A stretch of 64,000 bases of DNA from Halichondria panicea (Eukaryota > Porifera > Demospongiae > Suberitida > Halichondriidae): NCBI RefSeq assembly GCF_963675165.1, contig NC_087390.1, positions 3,734,001 to 3,798,000 on the forward strand. Reading direction: 5' to 3'. Shown piece by piece: positions 12,166-24,929 of the stretch. How positions within the stretch are numbered: position 1 is the first letter of the stretch; every line of letters starts with the position of its first letter. The position numbers and the translations under genes are program-made. The notes under the pieces were generated by a model. It was given only the letters and a program-made list of their open reading frames with translations. It had not been told where the DNA came from and ran no database searches.

Positions 12166-15100
12166 TTAGTTGATAACTTTGGTAAGGAACTCCAGGAAGC
12201 GACGTGCATATTGATCAGGGCGAACAGTTGAAATTTCTGCCCCAGCCTGCAATCATAATAGGGTTTGCATAATAATAGAGTATAGTTATTTCTAAAGTCT
12301 TGGTGAAATTATTAGTCATGCATAAGTTGTTGACTAAAAGCCAATACCACACCTACCCCATGTTTCATAGTTTTGGCGGCATGAGCAGCCCTCTTTCTTG
12401 CTCCATAATTCGTCAACACATCAATTATACCAAGATAATACACTAGTGGCTTGGTACCTACAAATATGCATGAGGACCAATAATGGGAGTTATCATACAT
12501 TTGCGAACAGTAACTATACAATCACATCTGCATGGTACGTCTAAACTGTACATACCCTTTTCACTTGCAACAGCAAACACATCAACGTCTTTGTCAACAA
12601 CCAACTGGTTTCCTTCCACTAACGCAGCCTCAACAGCTTTCTCTCCTTGCACTACTATGGGATGAAACGTTCCTGCCTCAGCAACTGCTCCTGCACCTGC
12701 AATTTGGCAAGTTAATAAATGTTGAGCAGAAGCACATGCACGTACCTGCTCACCAGCACACCATACATGGTCATAGTTAGTAATAATTACGACGTATAAT
12801 TTTTTTAGCCCTTTTTGTGAATTTCGCGAATAATATTTTCGAGGCTTGATAAAATATTATCTCCTGAACATTACCCACAAATTATAAGTACAGTGGTTGA
12901 GTAAAATTAATATTGCTCTGAAGTCTGGTTGAAAAAAGAACACATTAGATTTGTATCTGATCCCAGACAGGCTTGGCTATGCAGACACAAATGTACTCTA
13001 CTCTGAATTATTTCAGCTAACGTTGCTATACTTAGCTATAGATATCTCTAATTCTCTATATCTGAGGCGCGTTAGCGGCCACGGATGTAAGTAGTACGTT
13101 AGTTTGTTACCCGAGGCGCGCGTGGGCAGCCACGAGTATAGTAACCCGTTGGTTTGTCTGTTTGTTTGTAACATGTGAGTCTACTCACTTGGATGCCATA
13201 GCACTGCGTTCACAGTCTCCACATAACAAGTTATTATTTTTAAAAGTGGCAGATTTCGATGTTAAAGCTTCATTCTCGTATAAAAGCGAGCAAAGCTAAG
13301 AACACGTTGCTGCTTTACACGCGACCTTTATTAGAGGTAGATCTACATATTTGCAGCTGAAGTTGATCCCAGAGGAGGTACGACAGGCGCGGTGCAGCTC
13401 AAGTAATTAGCCTCTGATTACTCTCAGCAAAAACATACGACGTGGGCGGGGCATTATTGCTCAATCAAAGGCTAATTACTTGAGCTGCACTGCGCCTGCC
13501 GTACCTCCTCTGAGTTGATCCCGTACCAGGAATAATGGAAAAGGGTCACTAGAGTAAAAAGCTAGAATTGTGACTGGTTTTGTTATCTCAGGAGGCTTTA
13601 CTGTACTGACTCTGGACCAGGAGGCTGAGCCATACTTTTTTAAGACTCCAGGCTTCTTTGCTGGTGATCCGAGTCTCTATCACTAAACTCTGTTCTCGAA
13701 TACTTCAGCATGCGGAGAGTCTGGTTTTATTGCTCCTGAGTTGCTGTGCTAGACTGCTACATTGTAAGTCATACATACTACATACATACTACATTATAGC
13801 ATTATATCACTCTGGTTTCTTTACAATCATGTCACCAGTCGAAGGTTTGCACTCTGTTTGTAATATGTGAGTCTACTCACCTGGATGCCATAGCACTGCG
13901 TTTACAGCCTCCACTCAACCAGTTTAAAATCGATTTTAATTATAAAGCATTGTTGTAGTACTAATAAAAGTGAGCAAAAGCTAAGAAGCTTTGCATGTTG
14001 CCTAGCTCTACACGCAACCTTTATTAGAGGTAGATGTACATAATTATTTGCAGCTGAAGTGATCCTTTACCCGTTTCTATTAATTGTAGGTTGTTGCTTC
14101 TTTAACTTCTCTGGTTTTTATAGATTTATTTATTCATAGCACTTAAGTGCTTTATTAATACCACTCGGCTAAAGAAGAGCAGACTATAATTATAATTATA
14201 ATGATTAATTTTGTTTTGCTAGAGCCAAAATATTGTTGACATGTCAAATTTTGTGACTTTCTGAAGGATAATCGTATAATGAAAGCACCGCGGGTGTTGA
14301 TGCTTCGGTGGAGGTGTCAAAGCTAGCTATTACAGCAATAGCTTTTATACACACATTATATCATGATGAATTTTTTGGGGCAATGGTTCCAGATGGGCAG
14401 GCAGAATCCAGAATCACAGAGAAACTCAAAGAGTGGATAATGATCAACCATGATTGTTGTTAAAACGATTGATGCCAAAAGGCCAAGTCTAAAATGAATG
14501 GCTGCTTCAGCAGCTCTTTTTCTCACTGTTACAGCTACCAATACATAGCGTTCTAGTGCAGAGCTAATTACTAAGTAGAGCAGCAACACTCCATGGATAT
14601 GTATTTCTACGCACTCCATACCTCGAATCTAATGACGGTTCTTGTCTTGAGGATAATGAAGGATAATGAATCATTCTGCTCAATTTTATGTATCCGGCCG
14701 TAATAAAATTACATTGAAAACCTAGTTTGGAGGCAGCCAGCACTGGCCAGTATTATAGAATAGCGAGTGGCCATACTTCAGGGTGGTAAACATACTGCAC
14801 ACGCTATAAACAGTAGATAATTATCGACATTGGAAAATTTGCCTGCATTTCACAGCATTTGGGCGACTGACTTGTTGTCTCCATTGCACACATGCTTATC
14901 ATCAGCGACAACCGTAGACATTTACACTATCAAAGTACCCGCTACACAGTGAACATTATCGGATCCCATAGCACACATGCATACATTCACTGACAGTAAA
15001 TCTATCTTATCTGTGCAGTCAGTTTCAAGTTATGACCCTTCCCTAAAGAGATGTAACCGTTTATAACGTAACATAATGTTTATACATTGAAAAACGCAAA

Positions 15101-18100
15101 ATAACTGTAACAGTGCTATGCATACGGATTTCTATACATTATGTAGATGGGTCAAATACTCGTATGAATACCTTCAGATTTGGTGATTGTTGTGATCTCT
15201 GGGGAGTGTGCTGTGGGCTCAATGGGTAAGGAATCTTGGTTCTCCTCTCCACTGGACATTGGTGGGGACGAGAACTCCTCTGTAGCAGGCTCCAGTGTTC
15301 GAGGGAATGATTCATTAATAGGACTCACAGGATCAGTGCTGGTTTCGACTCCTATACCAAACAATGTAGGGTGTGTATGCAGGAAGAAAGTACACATAAA
15401 CTATGATAATACAAGTACCACAAAAATATTTCCCACGTGAAAAGTTGTTAGGATTGGCCGGGGAAACACCAAAAAGCGTAGAAAAAAGAAATCCGGCGAG
15501 AGATCAACCTCAATTCGTTACAACGTCATTCACATCTACATTATTTTGGTGACTTGCCCGGCCAATCCTAACACTGAACGTGCAATTTTGTGCAAAAGCT
15601 ATATATTAAAGTGAATGTTGAGTACGTGTTAGAGTTTTGTGTGATTTTCCTGTTGAGCACAGGCGTAACACAGTCCTAGCCTCGAATCCATTTAACCAGC
15701 CTGGATTCGAGGCTAACACAGTCCTGACTCCATCGATGTATTTAACATGATGTGGTGGATGGAAGTACAGTCTCTACTGCATGACAACTCCTTTGTGTAT
15801 AGCACCACTGAAAAGTTAATAACAACACTTAGCTGTACATGTTCACAGACACACTTTTCACTCAAGAGTGTTATAGAAGAGGTAATTGTATAATGTTATG
15901 TTATTGCAATTGTTAACAAATTCACAAAAATCAATTGTAGAAGAGGAGCTTAATGGAACAGAAGAATCTGATATGGCTTGATGAAGGATCTTTAACGACA
16001 GAAGCATTTAGATCTACAATGTAGAAGTTTAAAGAAGTATTATCTAAAAAAGAGGTGGATCTGAAAAGAGGCCAGAAATCACAATGACTGCTGCTTCTGT
16101 CAGTGTACAGCTCTTTTCTGACTCTTGTAGCTAACAAACAGCTAGCACTTTAGTGCAATGTTCACTCATAAGTTGAATAGAACGTTTGTGCGAACAGATG
16201 ATGCCAAAAAGATTCTGAAGAGGCCTTCACTGTCAGTGAAACCAGCCATAACTCGAGAAAGAAACTTTAGCTTGCAAACTCATGAATCAAAATCCAAGAG
16301 AACGCGGCTAGAAGACTATACATGTAGAAGCTATTAAATTTCGTAGCATTGCACAGCTGGAATACACACACACTGCTGGTGTCCGTATAGTACTTAAATA
16401 TGCGGTACGTGCTTAATCGGCAAAAACCACGAACATTTACATCCTCGAAATATACTCGCTATACGGTACGCACTAAAAACTGTAGAATACAGTATGGCCA
16501 GTTTCCAGAAATGGTCCTTCCAAAATTAGAACATAAGCGAAAAACAATTAAAAGCTAAAAAAAGGGTGGCAATTCAATAGTTTCCTAAAGGCTTTAACGA
16601 CAATTGTGCTACTGCATGACGACACACATGCAGACTGATCATTTCACCAGGTGAGTGTGGAGACTGTGGTGGCTCTCCAATGTCGTCACTGGAGATATAA
16701 CCATCTTCCTCGCAGTCATTAAAGTCCTCGTCATCGGAGTCAGGAGGTATAGTGCAATCGTGGATGCAGACCAGTAGACTGTAATCCATCAAGTTCAATT
16801 TCTGCAAGAGCTGGGAGTAGAAATATAATTGACAATCAAGTTTTGATGTACTACCCGTGGACCACATTAAATTATCTGAACACGCATCATCCCATAAATC
16901 ACTAGCACTGCTTAGAGGAGGCTGGAACCACTTGACCTTAGCTAATTGAGGTCACTAATTGCAAACTCTCTTGCAATTAACCTTACAACATTATTTTTCA
17001 AGGGTGGTCATTTATTTTCGCTGGTCTCGAGGCTAGCACAGAGCACTCCCTGCTTCTGAGCAAAATTGGCAAAACCTAGGCTAGAAACACTGGAAGAGAA
17101 GCTTAGAGAAAAGTGGTTGACACAAAGTCATGTACTCCTATTGCAATATGTTTGGCCGGTGAAAGCACAGCATGCACAATAAACTATCGAAACAAGCTCG
17201 GACTGTACGTCAATCTATAACAACGTCTATTAATTCACAGGCGTATAATTATGCAAAGCCATTTCTGTAATAATAATCAGCAAACAAGGATAGACGTGCG
17301 CATGTGTAATGAAAAAAAGATGCATGTATATACGTACGGTAGCTGCACGTAAGCCAACGTGAAGCGTCTAGCTTCTTACATGTAGCTATACATGTACATG
17401 TGGCTCGCTTAAGTAAGCTGTTTTATCAATTAACTTAGCCGAGGCTGTCTATGCTAACGCAGGGACATGGAAGCCAGGTGAGGATACTCAAAATTAACTG
17501 ATGCATATATTATATAGACACAAAAACTAGCAAATCATTATACCGCCTCGGATCAATACTTATTATCAGACACAGCCCCATGCTCACAAACACACTAACC
17601 TGAACATCGGCTTCCAAAGCCTTCATGAGCTGATCCTTTGCAGAATTACCCACCATAATATTCTCTTCCATCTCAGTGAAGTCTAGGTCCTTTAGTGTGG
17701 GGTTCGTTTTTGTCTGTAAAAGCAATCAAAATTGATATGCAAGAAAAGTGTACTGTACTCAAGATGAGACTGAACACCAGAACAACTTTCAGCTTAGGCC
17801 CCTTTCCCCCTTTCCAGGGCCGTAGTGACCAGTCCCGTTAGTCAGGTTTTATCTAACCACTTTTGAAGGCAATGAGTGCTGCAAAGATGCGCTGTGCCTC
17901 TCGCCATGTTTTGCTTTCGCTCAAGAGTATTAAGTATAGTTTGCTTAATAATAATTATTACGTTATTGTTGATTGCAATTGAATTCCACACAGTCACAGT
18001 GTGGATTATAATGGTCGGCATTCGGCTATTTACCGACCCAAGAACCGGTCAGTTTAGCTCTGGGCTGCCACAATGACCTGCCAGTACTCGAGATCTAGTT

Positions 18101-21100
18101 GCACATGTGCCCTATGCATGCTGATTCAGCAAGCTAATTAGTTGCTATTGCATGCTGTTTCAGCAAGCTAAATAGCCACGTGCAAATTAAGAATAGTTTT
18201 TGTTGATTGTAAAGTAGCTAGCTATGCCCTCTAACTGGTCACTCTTCTCAGCATTCAGCTGTCAAAACAGCCTAAGATGAAGAGTCAACCTAAACTTGCA
18301 GGGTTCAGTAGCCACATAATCAAATACAATATAGCGCGAACTTTTTGAGGGCTTAATTTTTGCTGTTTTTGTGGGTTAGCAATCCTACAAGAAAAATTTA
18401 TTCCACGAAACATTTTCTGCTATTAATAACGTGCAAAGATTAAAAGTGTGGCCTGGGAATGCTTCCGGTAACACAAAATATATTAAACGAAATGTTTCTA
18501 GAGGCCATTCCATAACATTTAAGTGGCTTGAAAATTTTGCGCTTTACGGTATCTGCCTCCCCTTGTTTAGGCTAAATCAAGAGTAGGTAAAGGTAAGAGT
18601 AAGAGTGTTGAATTCCTGTAGTACGTAAACGTGGAACCGCATTTGCTTAAATTGTGTCATCACTATTAGACTAAACTGTGGTTTGTGGTTTCTGGAAAGT
18701 GTTGATAACATAACAACTACATGTATTACATGTAGTTCATCTACTCTTGCCTAAATGTATACGTAACTATATCAAAATGGGTGGGCAGTTCGATGGTTAA
18801 CTACGGTACATGTGTAACTACATGTACTAGACTAAGTACTGTAATTTCAATCCACCTTCTCCTTCGTAGATGCTTGCCTATCAACAGTGGATCCTTTCAG
18901 ATCAAACTTTCTGTGCATTTTAATTGTGCTGCTGAAGATGCTTCTCATGACAATCCAGTATGTCTCAGCATTGTTTACCGTTAACCTGTACGTTCCAAGG
19001 TATTGAGGTAGGAGAGTCTGTCCTTCGGTTGTCACCAGATGCTGTAGTCAATTGTGAATGTACATAATTAAGAGAAAACGGTAGCAGTGATTGCAAGTAC
19101 TGCACATTACAGTTGGTACAAAAATAATGTTTTCCTTTCACTATCACACACGTTGGGATAACTACTCAGATGCATGTGTGACAGTATTATGTGACAGCTA
19201 CAGTATAACGTAACATTGGGGTGAGCGAATCGAGTACCTATACCTAGTAATCAACGTTGCACTGTTTGTATGCATGGACAGGCAAACAACATTTGCCTTT
19301 GGAATTCATGATCCCTTACCAACTTTTACGTGAATTAATTATTGCGCATGCGCAAACAAGAATAGATTGTCTACTCTTGGCACAATAAGCTACCGAGTAT
19401 CATGCGCATAACTAGAGCACTAAGGAAGTGCTAACCCTCGGCTGAATGTGAATAACAAATTAATTAATATGCTCATGCAAGACGGCCCTTTAGACGGGCT
19501 GGACCTGAGTGCAGTAGGGGTAAATACATGTAAGTACACAGCATAATAGCGGGAATTTCGCGGCTGCAAATGTTTCGCTGTTTGGCTCGAGAACCCTCAG
19601 AGAAGACATTGTTCGTGGGTTGCATTTCAATGCCAGGAAACCACACCCACAAAGAGCTTTGCATCTGAAATACCAGTGTGTGGGAGTTTCTCCTTATAAC
19701 TTCGCGTTAACTGCTCTGCCATCGAAAAACGCGAAATTTTGAACCTCACGAAAATGTATCGCTATACAGTAGCCTCCTTCACTGGCCTCCCCTAAAGAGA
19801 AGGCCTGCTTGCGCATGCACAACATGGTTGGATATTTGTTCCCATAAAATGTCAGCTCCTATAATACTGAATTTATCACGAAAATATCATAGTAGACTTT
19901 CACCGAAGATAGTATTAGATGGGTGTGGCCTGTCCATTAGGCTAGTGATGATTGTCATCCACACTGTTGCAGGCTGTGAGTCTTGTTAGCAGACAGAAGA
20001 CTGAAAATTAAAACTGGGATAAACTCCCATGCACCGGCATTTCACATGCAAGGCTATTGGTGGGTGTGGTTGTTTGGCATTGAAACGCGAATGTTAGAAC
20101 CTACGTACATTTCTGCTGAGGGCTCTGGAACCAAATAGCGAAAATTTCCCGCTATGCGGTATGTATGAGCATGGAAGCTGACAATAAAATTCGGAGGCCT
20201 GCTGAGAACGGAGTGCACGAGACACTGTGGACTACATGTAGGATCACAGCAAAGTCGAAGCCTGGAGTCTTAGAAATATGGCTCCTGGTACATTGTATGT
20301 TATGGGGCTAGGGATAAGCAAAGAAGCAATAACCACAATCATAATTCTAGCTTTCATTGTTCCTGGTACGGGATCATTTCCGTTGCAAATACATAGGACA
20401 CCTTGAATAAAGGCCGAGTGTACAGTGGAACCTCCCACTAGAGGACAACCTCTCGAAACTAGCTGGCACAGATTGAAATCAGTATCTACGTAAGTACACA
20501 GAAGCAAACTCCCACAAGCGCACCTTTTTGATTCTGGACAGAGGACAAGCTTCGTGCTCCCAACTGACTAAATCTGTGCAAAACAGCCTCTTGTAACGAA
20601 CAAACATGAAGCCACACCCACATTTTACGTACAATATGGTAGATATCGTTTGTAATGTAATGTTATTGCTAATCATACTGCTACATGTACTGCTATGCTT
20701 TAATTATATCTTTGATTTCAGCAAGTTCCTTAGCTTCTTGAACTAGAAATTATACAGACCATGCATACATGTACATGTACATGCATGAACATATAACTAT
20801 ATATATATCTATATTCTTTGATATATGGCTATAAATAGTAACTTGAATGAACCTCCCCCACCAGAGGACAAAAGCCCTGCTCTCAAAGTGTCCTTTATTC
20901 CACTGTACATGTAGCTGCAGCCAACGTGCAAGTTCAAGCTTCTTAGCTTTTTTGGTTTTATTTGACAACGAAGCTTTAACGCCAAAATCTGCAACTAATA
21001 AATGAAAGCACTGCAGCTAGGAGCTGATGCCTCGGTGGATGTGATGTACCATAACATAAAGCTACTAGCTTTGCTAATTTATAACACTGACAGATCACTG

Positions 21101-24100
21101 ATAATGAACATGCAACGTATTTTAATCAGCCTGGATTCGAGGCTAGAGGCTACGTAATTTGTTTAATCACAAGGAAACTCAAAGAGTGGGAAACGATGCC
21201 AAAAGTACAAAATCTAGATACTGCACCAACGCACTACCGTATACCTCGCTCACACATGCGCATCGATGCATAATGAAAGCACCGTGGGTGCTGATGCTCG
21301 GTGGATGTATCAGCTATATAATATAACGCAGCACCATGGCAGACTCACAATATAACGCAGCACTATGGCAGACTCACACAAACACACAAACTAACGGGCC
21401 ACAGATTATCTACTCTTGGCACAATCAGCTACCGAGTATCTATGATCATGCAATGATGACATAAAGGTCAGATGGGATACAGAGACTCCTGAGGCCACAG
21501 CATGCCTGCAGCAGGTGAGAGCTCACTCAACATTTCTCTTCGTGTCGCCCTGCCCATGGTTGCTGATTTGCCAAATATCAAATATACTTGCCAAATTTTC
21601 CTGTTATACGTTCCTAGTATACGCTACTTTTCTTACTGAAACTGATACACAATTCGCTCACTCTTGCCCTATCTATCATGCCCTGCATGCTCCTACTTAT
21701 AAGCATAGCACAACTTACAGTGCATGTATGAGTGTGCTTTTGGTAAATTAACAGTATTATATACATGTATGCATACGCAGTAGTTTCACTTACAGCATGA
21801 TAGGCTTGCAGAATCAAATGCAAGAGAGCTACCTCTTCTGTTGTAATTGACTTGATCACCAACTTTTTGTCATGTGTTATGAAGAACTTGGCCCCACTCC
21901 TACCTGGACTATCAGCTGGCAGGGGAGGCTGGGCAATTAAAGAATTCTGCCGGGAGAGAAATAGAAAGCTGAGACAAAAGTGATTTTAGAACACAAAATG
22001 AATGAATCATTGATGCAGTACAAAAGTAAACTAGAGCACTGAAGTGCTAACCCTCAGCTGTTGACATAATAAATAAATCTATTAAAACCAAGGAGTGCTA
22101 GCTTGATTAGATTTTCACATTAGAAAAAGAAATTTTCGAGGCACTTATATTTCGTGGAATGGTCTCTAAAAGCATTTCGTTGCACAATGTTCGCGGAATG
22201 ACTGCGCCATGTCTTAAAAATATTTGCACGTTATAGCAGATCTATATGTGCAAGTCATACATGATAACAACATCACTATATGCACTGCATTATAAGATAA
22301 TTTTAACAATTTTCGTGGACCTTTTCGTGTAGGATTGCTAACCCGCGAAAATTAAGCCCCTCAAACATTTCGCGCTATACGGTATTTAAATGCGTTTATT
22401 ATTTAGTGTTAATTACAAATTAGTACCCGTAACATTAATGTAAAAGATATTGGTAAAGGATCACTTCAGCTACAAAATTAATGTGTAGCTCTACCAAATA
22501 AAGGTTGCATGTAGAGCTAGCCAACGTGCAAGTTCAAGCTTCAAGGTGCCAAGTTCAAGCTCTTGCTCACTTTTATACGACAACGAAGCTTTAACATAAA
22601 AATCTTCCACTATTTAAATGAAAGCACCGCGGGTGTTGCAAAGCTATATAACATAATGCTACTACGATGTATCCTGACGAACATTTTTCATTAATTAATT
22701 CATTTTGCTGCAGGAGTCACAGGAAATAAAGAGTGGGTATAATGATCGACCATGATTGCTGTTAACACTCTACTTAGTAGTCAGACAAGTTTTTCTACGT
22801 ACTCTTCTGAAAAGGCTGCAATGGCGAAGCAAAAAACTCGAGAACCAAGCATTATTAATTTTGCAAATCCACTAATTAAAATCCAAGAAAACATGGCTAG
22901 AAGCCTATAGAAACTCTTACTTGCACTGTATTGATCCTTGATCCTTGAGCAGCTGTAGCAGTCTACACAGACACACCACCGTATACCTTGCTTGCGCATG
23001 CACCAAGGCAAAACTAATACCTTGTTGTGTGGAGGCTATTCATGCTGTAAACGCAGCTATGGGAGACAGGGCTCAGTTGTCACAAACGGACAGACAAACA
23101 AACCAACAGACAACTATACGCACGCTAGGTTAAAGTTAAACTGCTGTAGTAAAAATAATGCAGAGTCTTTTTGCCCTACCTCCACGTCAATGACGTCATC
23201 TGTTCAATTTAGTAGTGTTGTTGAGTAAACTGTGGTCTGTAGGTTATCTCTTATCTACTCTTGTATGCATGTACCATAATGCAGGCATGTAATTTTTGTG
23301 GAGTAAAATTTTATATTCGTTATTTTTGTGGGCAAACAGACCTCCACGAAATGAAGGCGTGATTTACCGGAACGCATGCAATGAAGTCAAACAAAAATTA
23401 CCATGTTGAAGTTGAATGAAGTTGAATGAATTTTTTTACCCCACGAAAGTTACCTGCTCTACAGCACACACTGTATTACTAGAATGTTTTGCGAGCATTA
23501 AACATTTGCGAACTTAATGCGAGGGTTGATCAATTCGTAACAATAAATCTGCAAAACCTAAATTATTACCAGTAAATACGCACGATGCTTGCCAGAACGC
23601 AATAGTTAGATGGCAGAGGGTCAACTTTTCTGCTGATTTGGCCCATTCACAAAAGTTTTTCACCTGCACAATATTCTAGTAATACGGTATTGAATAATTT
23701 CCGTGGGATAAATATTTCTTTATAATTATACCAATCGTGAGTAAAAATTCTGTTTCACTTTATTGCCGGCACTGCATTGCATGCGTTCCGGTAACCACAC
23801 CTAGGGTTTCGTGGAGGTTAGCTTGCTCACGAAAATTACCTGGGAATAAATGTTTGGGGGGGGGGATTTGGGTACCCGTAAACACGACGTAAAATGTTTT
23901 ACCACACCCTTATTACATGCTAGTGCATCACAGTAGATGTAGTTACATATTGCACATCATAGACAGTACTAATGTGATGAATGTCATTATTCTACAACAT
24001 TTTTAGGGGGAAGGTTCACCCCTGCCCCCCCCATTAGATGAAACCCTGCGCTATACAGTATATTCCAAGCTGACATACCGTATAGTGCGAATTTTTTGAG

Positions 24101-24929
24101 GGGGGCTTAATTCTCACGGATTTCGGGAGTTAGCAATCCTACACGAAAATTAAGTCCACGAAAATTGTTTTTTAATTACTATAACGTGCAAAGATTTAAA
24201 GGCGTGGCTTCCGATAAGCAGTCATTCCGCGAACACTGTGCAACGATATACTTTTAGAGGCCAATCCACGAAATATAAGTGCCTCGGAAAATTTCGCGCT
24301 ATACGGTAGCAAGACATACAATGTAATGTAAATAATTATTCGTTTGTAAGCAAACAACTATTATACTTAAGCCTGATGTATGTACCATGTATTCCACATC
24401 ATCATATCCAAAACGCTTTCTCAGGTCATGGAAAACTCTAGGACAATATTCTTTGAACTTAAAGTGTCCAGGAAGGTTTTCTCTGCATGATCAAGAATAT
24501 ACATGTACATGTACAACCTTTAGTGTGCATCACCTGTTGAGATAACAACATTAATCTTTAAGACTTACTTGTTGTAGTACTGATTCTCAACTCTGATTTT
24601 GCTGAAAGCTTTGAAGTCTTCTGGAAGCAAAAGACTCGGTTCAACACTTGTTGTTAGCTCATTTATCTATAGCCATACAATATAAACATAGTAAACATGT
24701 TTCATTGACAGTACATTACAACTCTAGCCACATAGAGAGTCAATACAGAAACAGCATTGGATGCCAGCATTTATAATTATTATAATAGTCTTACACTGTG
24801 TTGAATCCCCCACATGAACACCGACAGGATGGGGTCTTTCGATCTGATGAAGCGTTTCTTTTGCTGCTTCACTTTATAGTGGCGTTTGGTCCCACTTTTG
24901 TTTGCCTTAGCTTTACCTCTACCTGGCAT
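12166..24929 (-). CDS. PIP4K2: PIP4K2, phosphatidylinositol-5-phosphate 4-kinase
   Basis: PIP4K2 phosphorylates PI5P to PI(4,5)P2. Eleven exons on the minus strand: 24929-24795, 24666-24569, 24482-24386, 21946-21794, 19041-18856, 17713-17600, 16801-16648, 15351-15172, 12696-12556, 12457-12357 and 12246-12166. Phases agree throughout, giving 1,440 bp and 479 codons; the donor after exon 5 (GTGGAT) is weak. The start is the only ATG in the first exon ([13 protein letters not shown]). Motifs include [86 protein letters not shown] and the activation loop [19 protein letters not shown]. The Ala in that loop, rather than the Glu of PIP5Ks, supports PI5P 4-kinase specificity. An acidic and Ser/Pro-rich insert (about residues 277-390) follows MDYSLL and makes the protein longer than the roughly 405-420 residues usual in vertebrates. 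The introns are stuffed with MITEs. Confidence 0.93.
13110..13930. repeat. Family I repeat with nested H palindrome (PIP4K2 intron)
   Basis: Shares ordered blocks with 44385-44925: CCCGAGGCGCGCGTGGGC, TGAGTCTACTCAC, ATGCCATAGCACTGCG, ATTGTGACTGG, AGACTCCAGGCTTCTTTGCT and CTTGAGTTGCTGTGCTAG-like sequence. The TGAGTCTACTCAC..CATAGCACTGCG block appears twice (about 13178 and 13866). A palindrome at 13371-13513 (arms starting CAGAGGAGGTACGACAGGCG and CTGAGCTGCA-type sequence) interrupts it and is probably a separate insertion (family H). No coding capacity. Confidence 0.6.
14150..15171. other. PIP4K2 intron, repeat fragments only
   Basis: Partial family C-like pieces (AAGCACCGCGGGTGTTGATGC near 14283, shared with 21270 and 22620) and AT-rich sequence. 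No exon or RNA gene recognised. Confidence 0.4.
15447..15572. repeat. 126-bp MITE (family M)
   Basis: Ends in perfect 17-bp inverted repeats GTTAGGATTGGCCGGGx..xCCCGGCCAATCCTAAC, with weaker complementarity continuing inside (CACCAAAAA versus TTTTGGTGA). It lies in the PIP4K2 intron about 95 bp upstream of an exon. Confidence 0.65.
16180..16420. repeat. Family C repeat, reversed
   Basis: Contains GAACAGATGATGCCAAAAAG, GAAGAGGCCTTCACTGTC, CATAACTCGAGAAAGAAA and AATCCAAGAGAACGCGGCTA, then a short CACACACA tract. These are family C blocks in the reverse order to the 7331 copy. It sits in the PIP4K2 intron 15352-16647. A second repeat edge (AGGAGGCTGGAACCACTTGA) lies at 16917-16936 in the next intron and recurs at 36114. 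Confidence 0.6.
17997..18310 (+). mobile_element. hAT transposon 5'-end relic
   Basis: Begins CAGTGTGGATTATAATGGTC and runs closely parallel to the left end of the hAT element at 51827, including GGTCGGCATTCGGCTA, ACCGACCCAA, CTCTGGGCTGCCACAATGAC and CTCGAGATCTAGTTGC, into a decayed version of the start of its transposase (around 18229-18290). The 3' part is missing and a family A MITE follows at 18325. A truncated relic in a PIP4K2 intron that shows this hAT family has several copies. Confidence 0.75.
18325..18551. repeat. Family A MITE copy 1
   Basis: About 230 bp. The left end is TACAATATAGCGCGAA and the right end TTTGCGCTTTACGGTA, degenerate forms of the TACCGTATAGCGCG termini of copies 3 and 4. 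Internal blocks GAGGGCTTAATTTT, GTTAGCAATCCTACA and AACGTGCAAAGATT are shared by all four copies. Confidence 0.7.
19545..19775. repeat. Family B MITE copy 2
   Basis: Shares ATAGCGGGAATTTCGCG, TTTGGCTCGAGAACCCTCAG, ATTTCAATGCCAGGAAACCA and AAAGAGCTTTGCATCTGAAA with the copy at 9153, and ends CGCTATACAGTA. In the PIP4K2 intron 19042-21793. Confidence 0.6.
20015..20165. repeat. Family B MITE copy 3, reversed and shorter
   Basis: Contains GCATTTCACATGCAAGGCTA, GGCATTGAAACGCGAA, GAGGGCTCTGGAACCAAATA and ends TTTCCCGCTATGCGGTATG, the reverse complement of the other family B copies. Just before it, 19920-19990 carries TGTGGCCTGTCC..ACACTGTTGCAGGCTGTGAG, a block found reversed near 43400-43490. Confidence 0.55.
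22128..22384. repeat. Family A MITE copy 2
   Basis: Opposite orientation to copy 1. It reads TTTTCGAGGCACTTATATTT, GTTCGCGGAATGACTGCG and ends CATTTCGCGCTATACGGTA. The left terminus has lost the TACCGTA sequence. In the PIP4K2 intron 21947-24385. Confidence 0.65.
22600..23015. repeat. Family C repeat, long copy
   Basis: Contains ACGAAGCTTTAACA, GAAAGCACCGCGGGTGTTG, AAAAACTCGAGAACCAAGCA, GCTAGAAGCCTATAGAAACT, GAGCAGCTGTAGCAGTCTAC and ends ACCGTATACCTTGCTTGCGC. The same order of blocks recurs at 41490 and 62936. Confidence 0.6.
23280..23860. repeat. Two family T MITE copies
   Basis: Two adjacent elements (about 23285-23455 and 23680-23855), each ending in TAATTTTTGTGG / CACGAAAGTTACC-type or CACGAAAATTACC-type inverted sequence, and each containing an ACCGGAACGCATGCAATG-like core (reversed in the second). 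Further degraded copies lie at 25120-25275, 26228-26340 and 30272-30360. No coding capacity. Confidence 0.5.
24076..24308. repeat. Family A MITE copy 3, both ends intact
   Basis: Starts TACCGTATAGTGCGAAT and ends TTTCGCGCTATACGGTA. Internal blocks match copies 1, 2 and 4. It lies 78 bp from a PIP4K2 exon. If the duplicated target is the TA at each end, the element proper begins CCGTATAG. Confidence 0.75.

Noticed and set aside
15180..15440. Plus-strand open frame opposite a PIP4K2 exon
   Set aside because: The minus strand carries a phase-consistent PIP4K2 exon with proper splice sites; the plus frame is its shadow.
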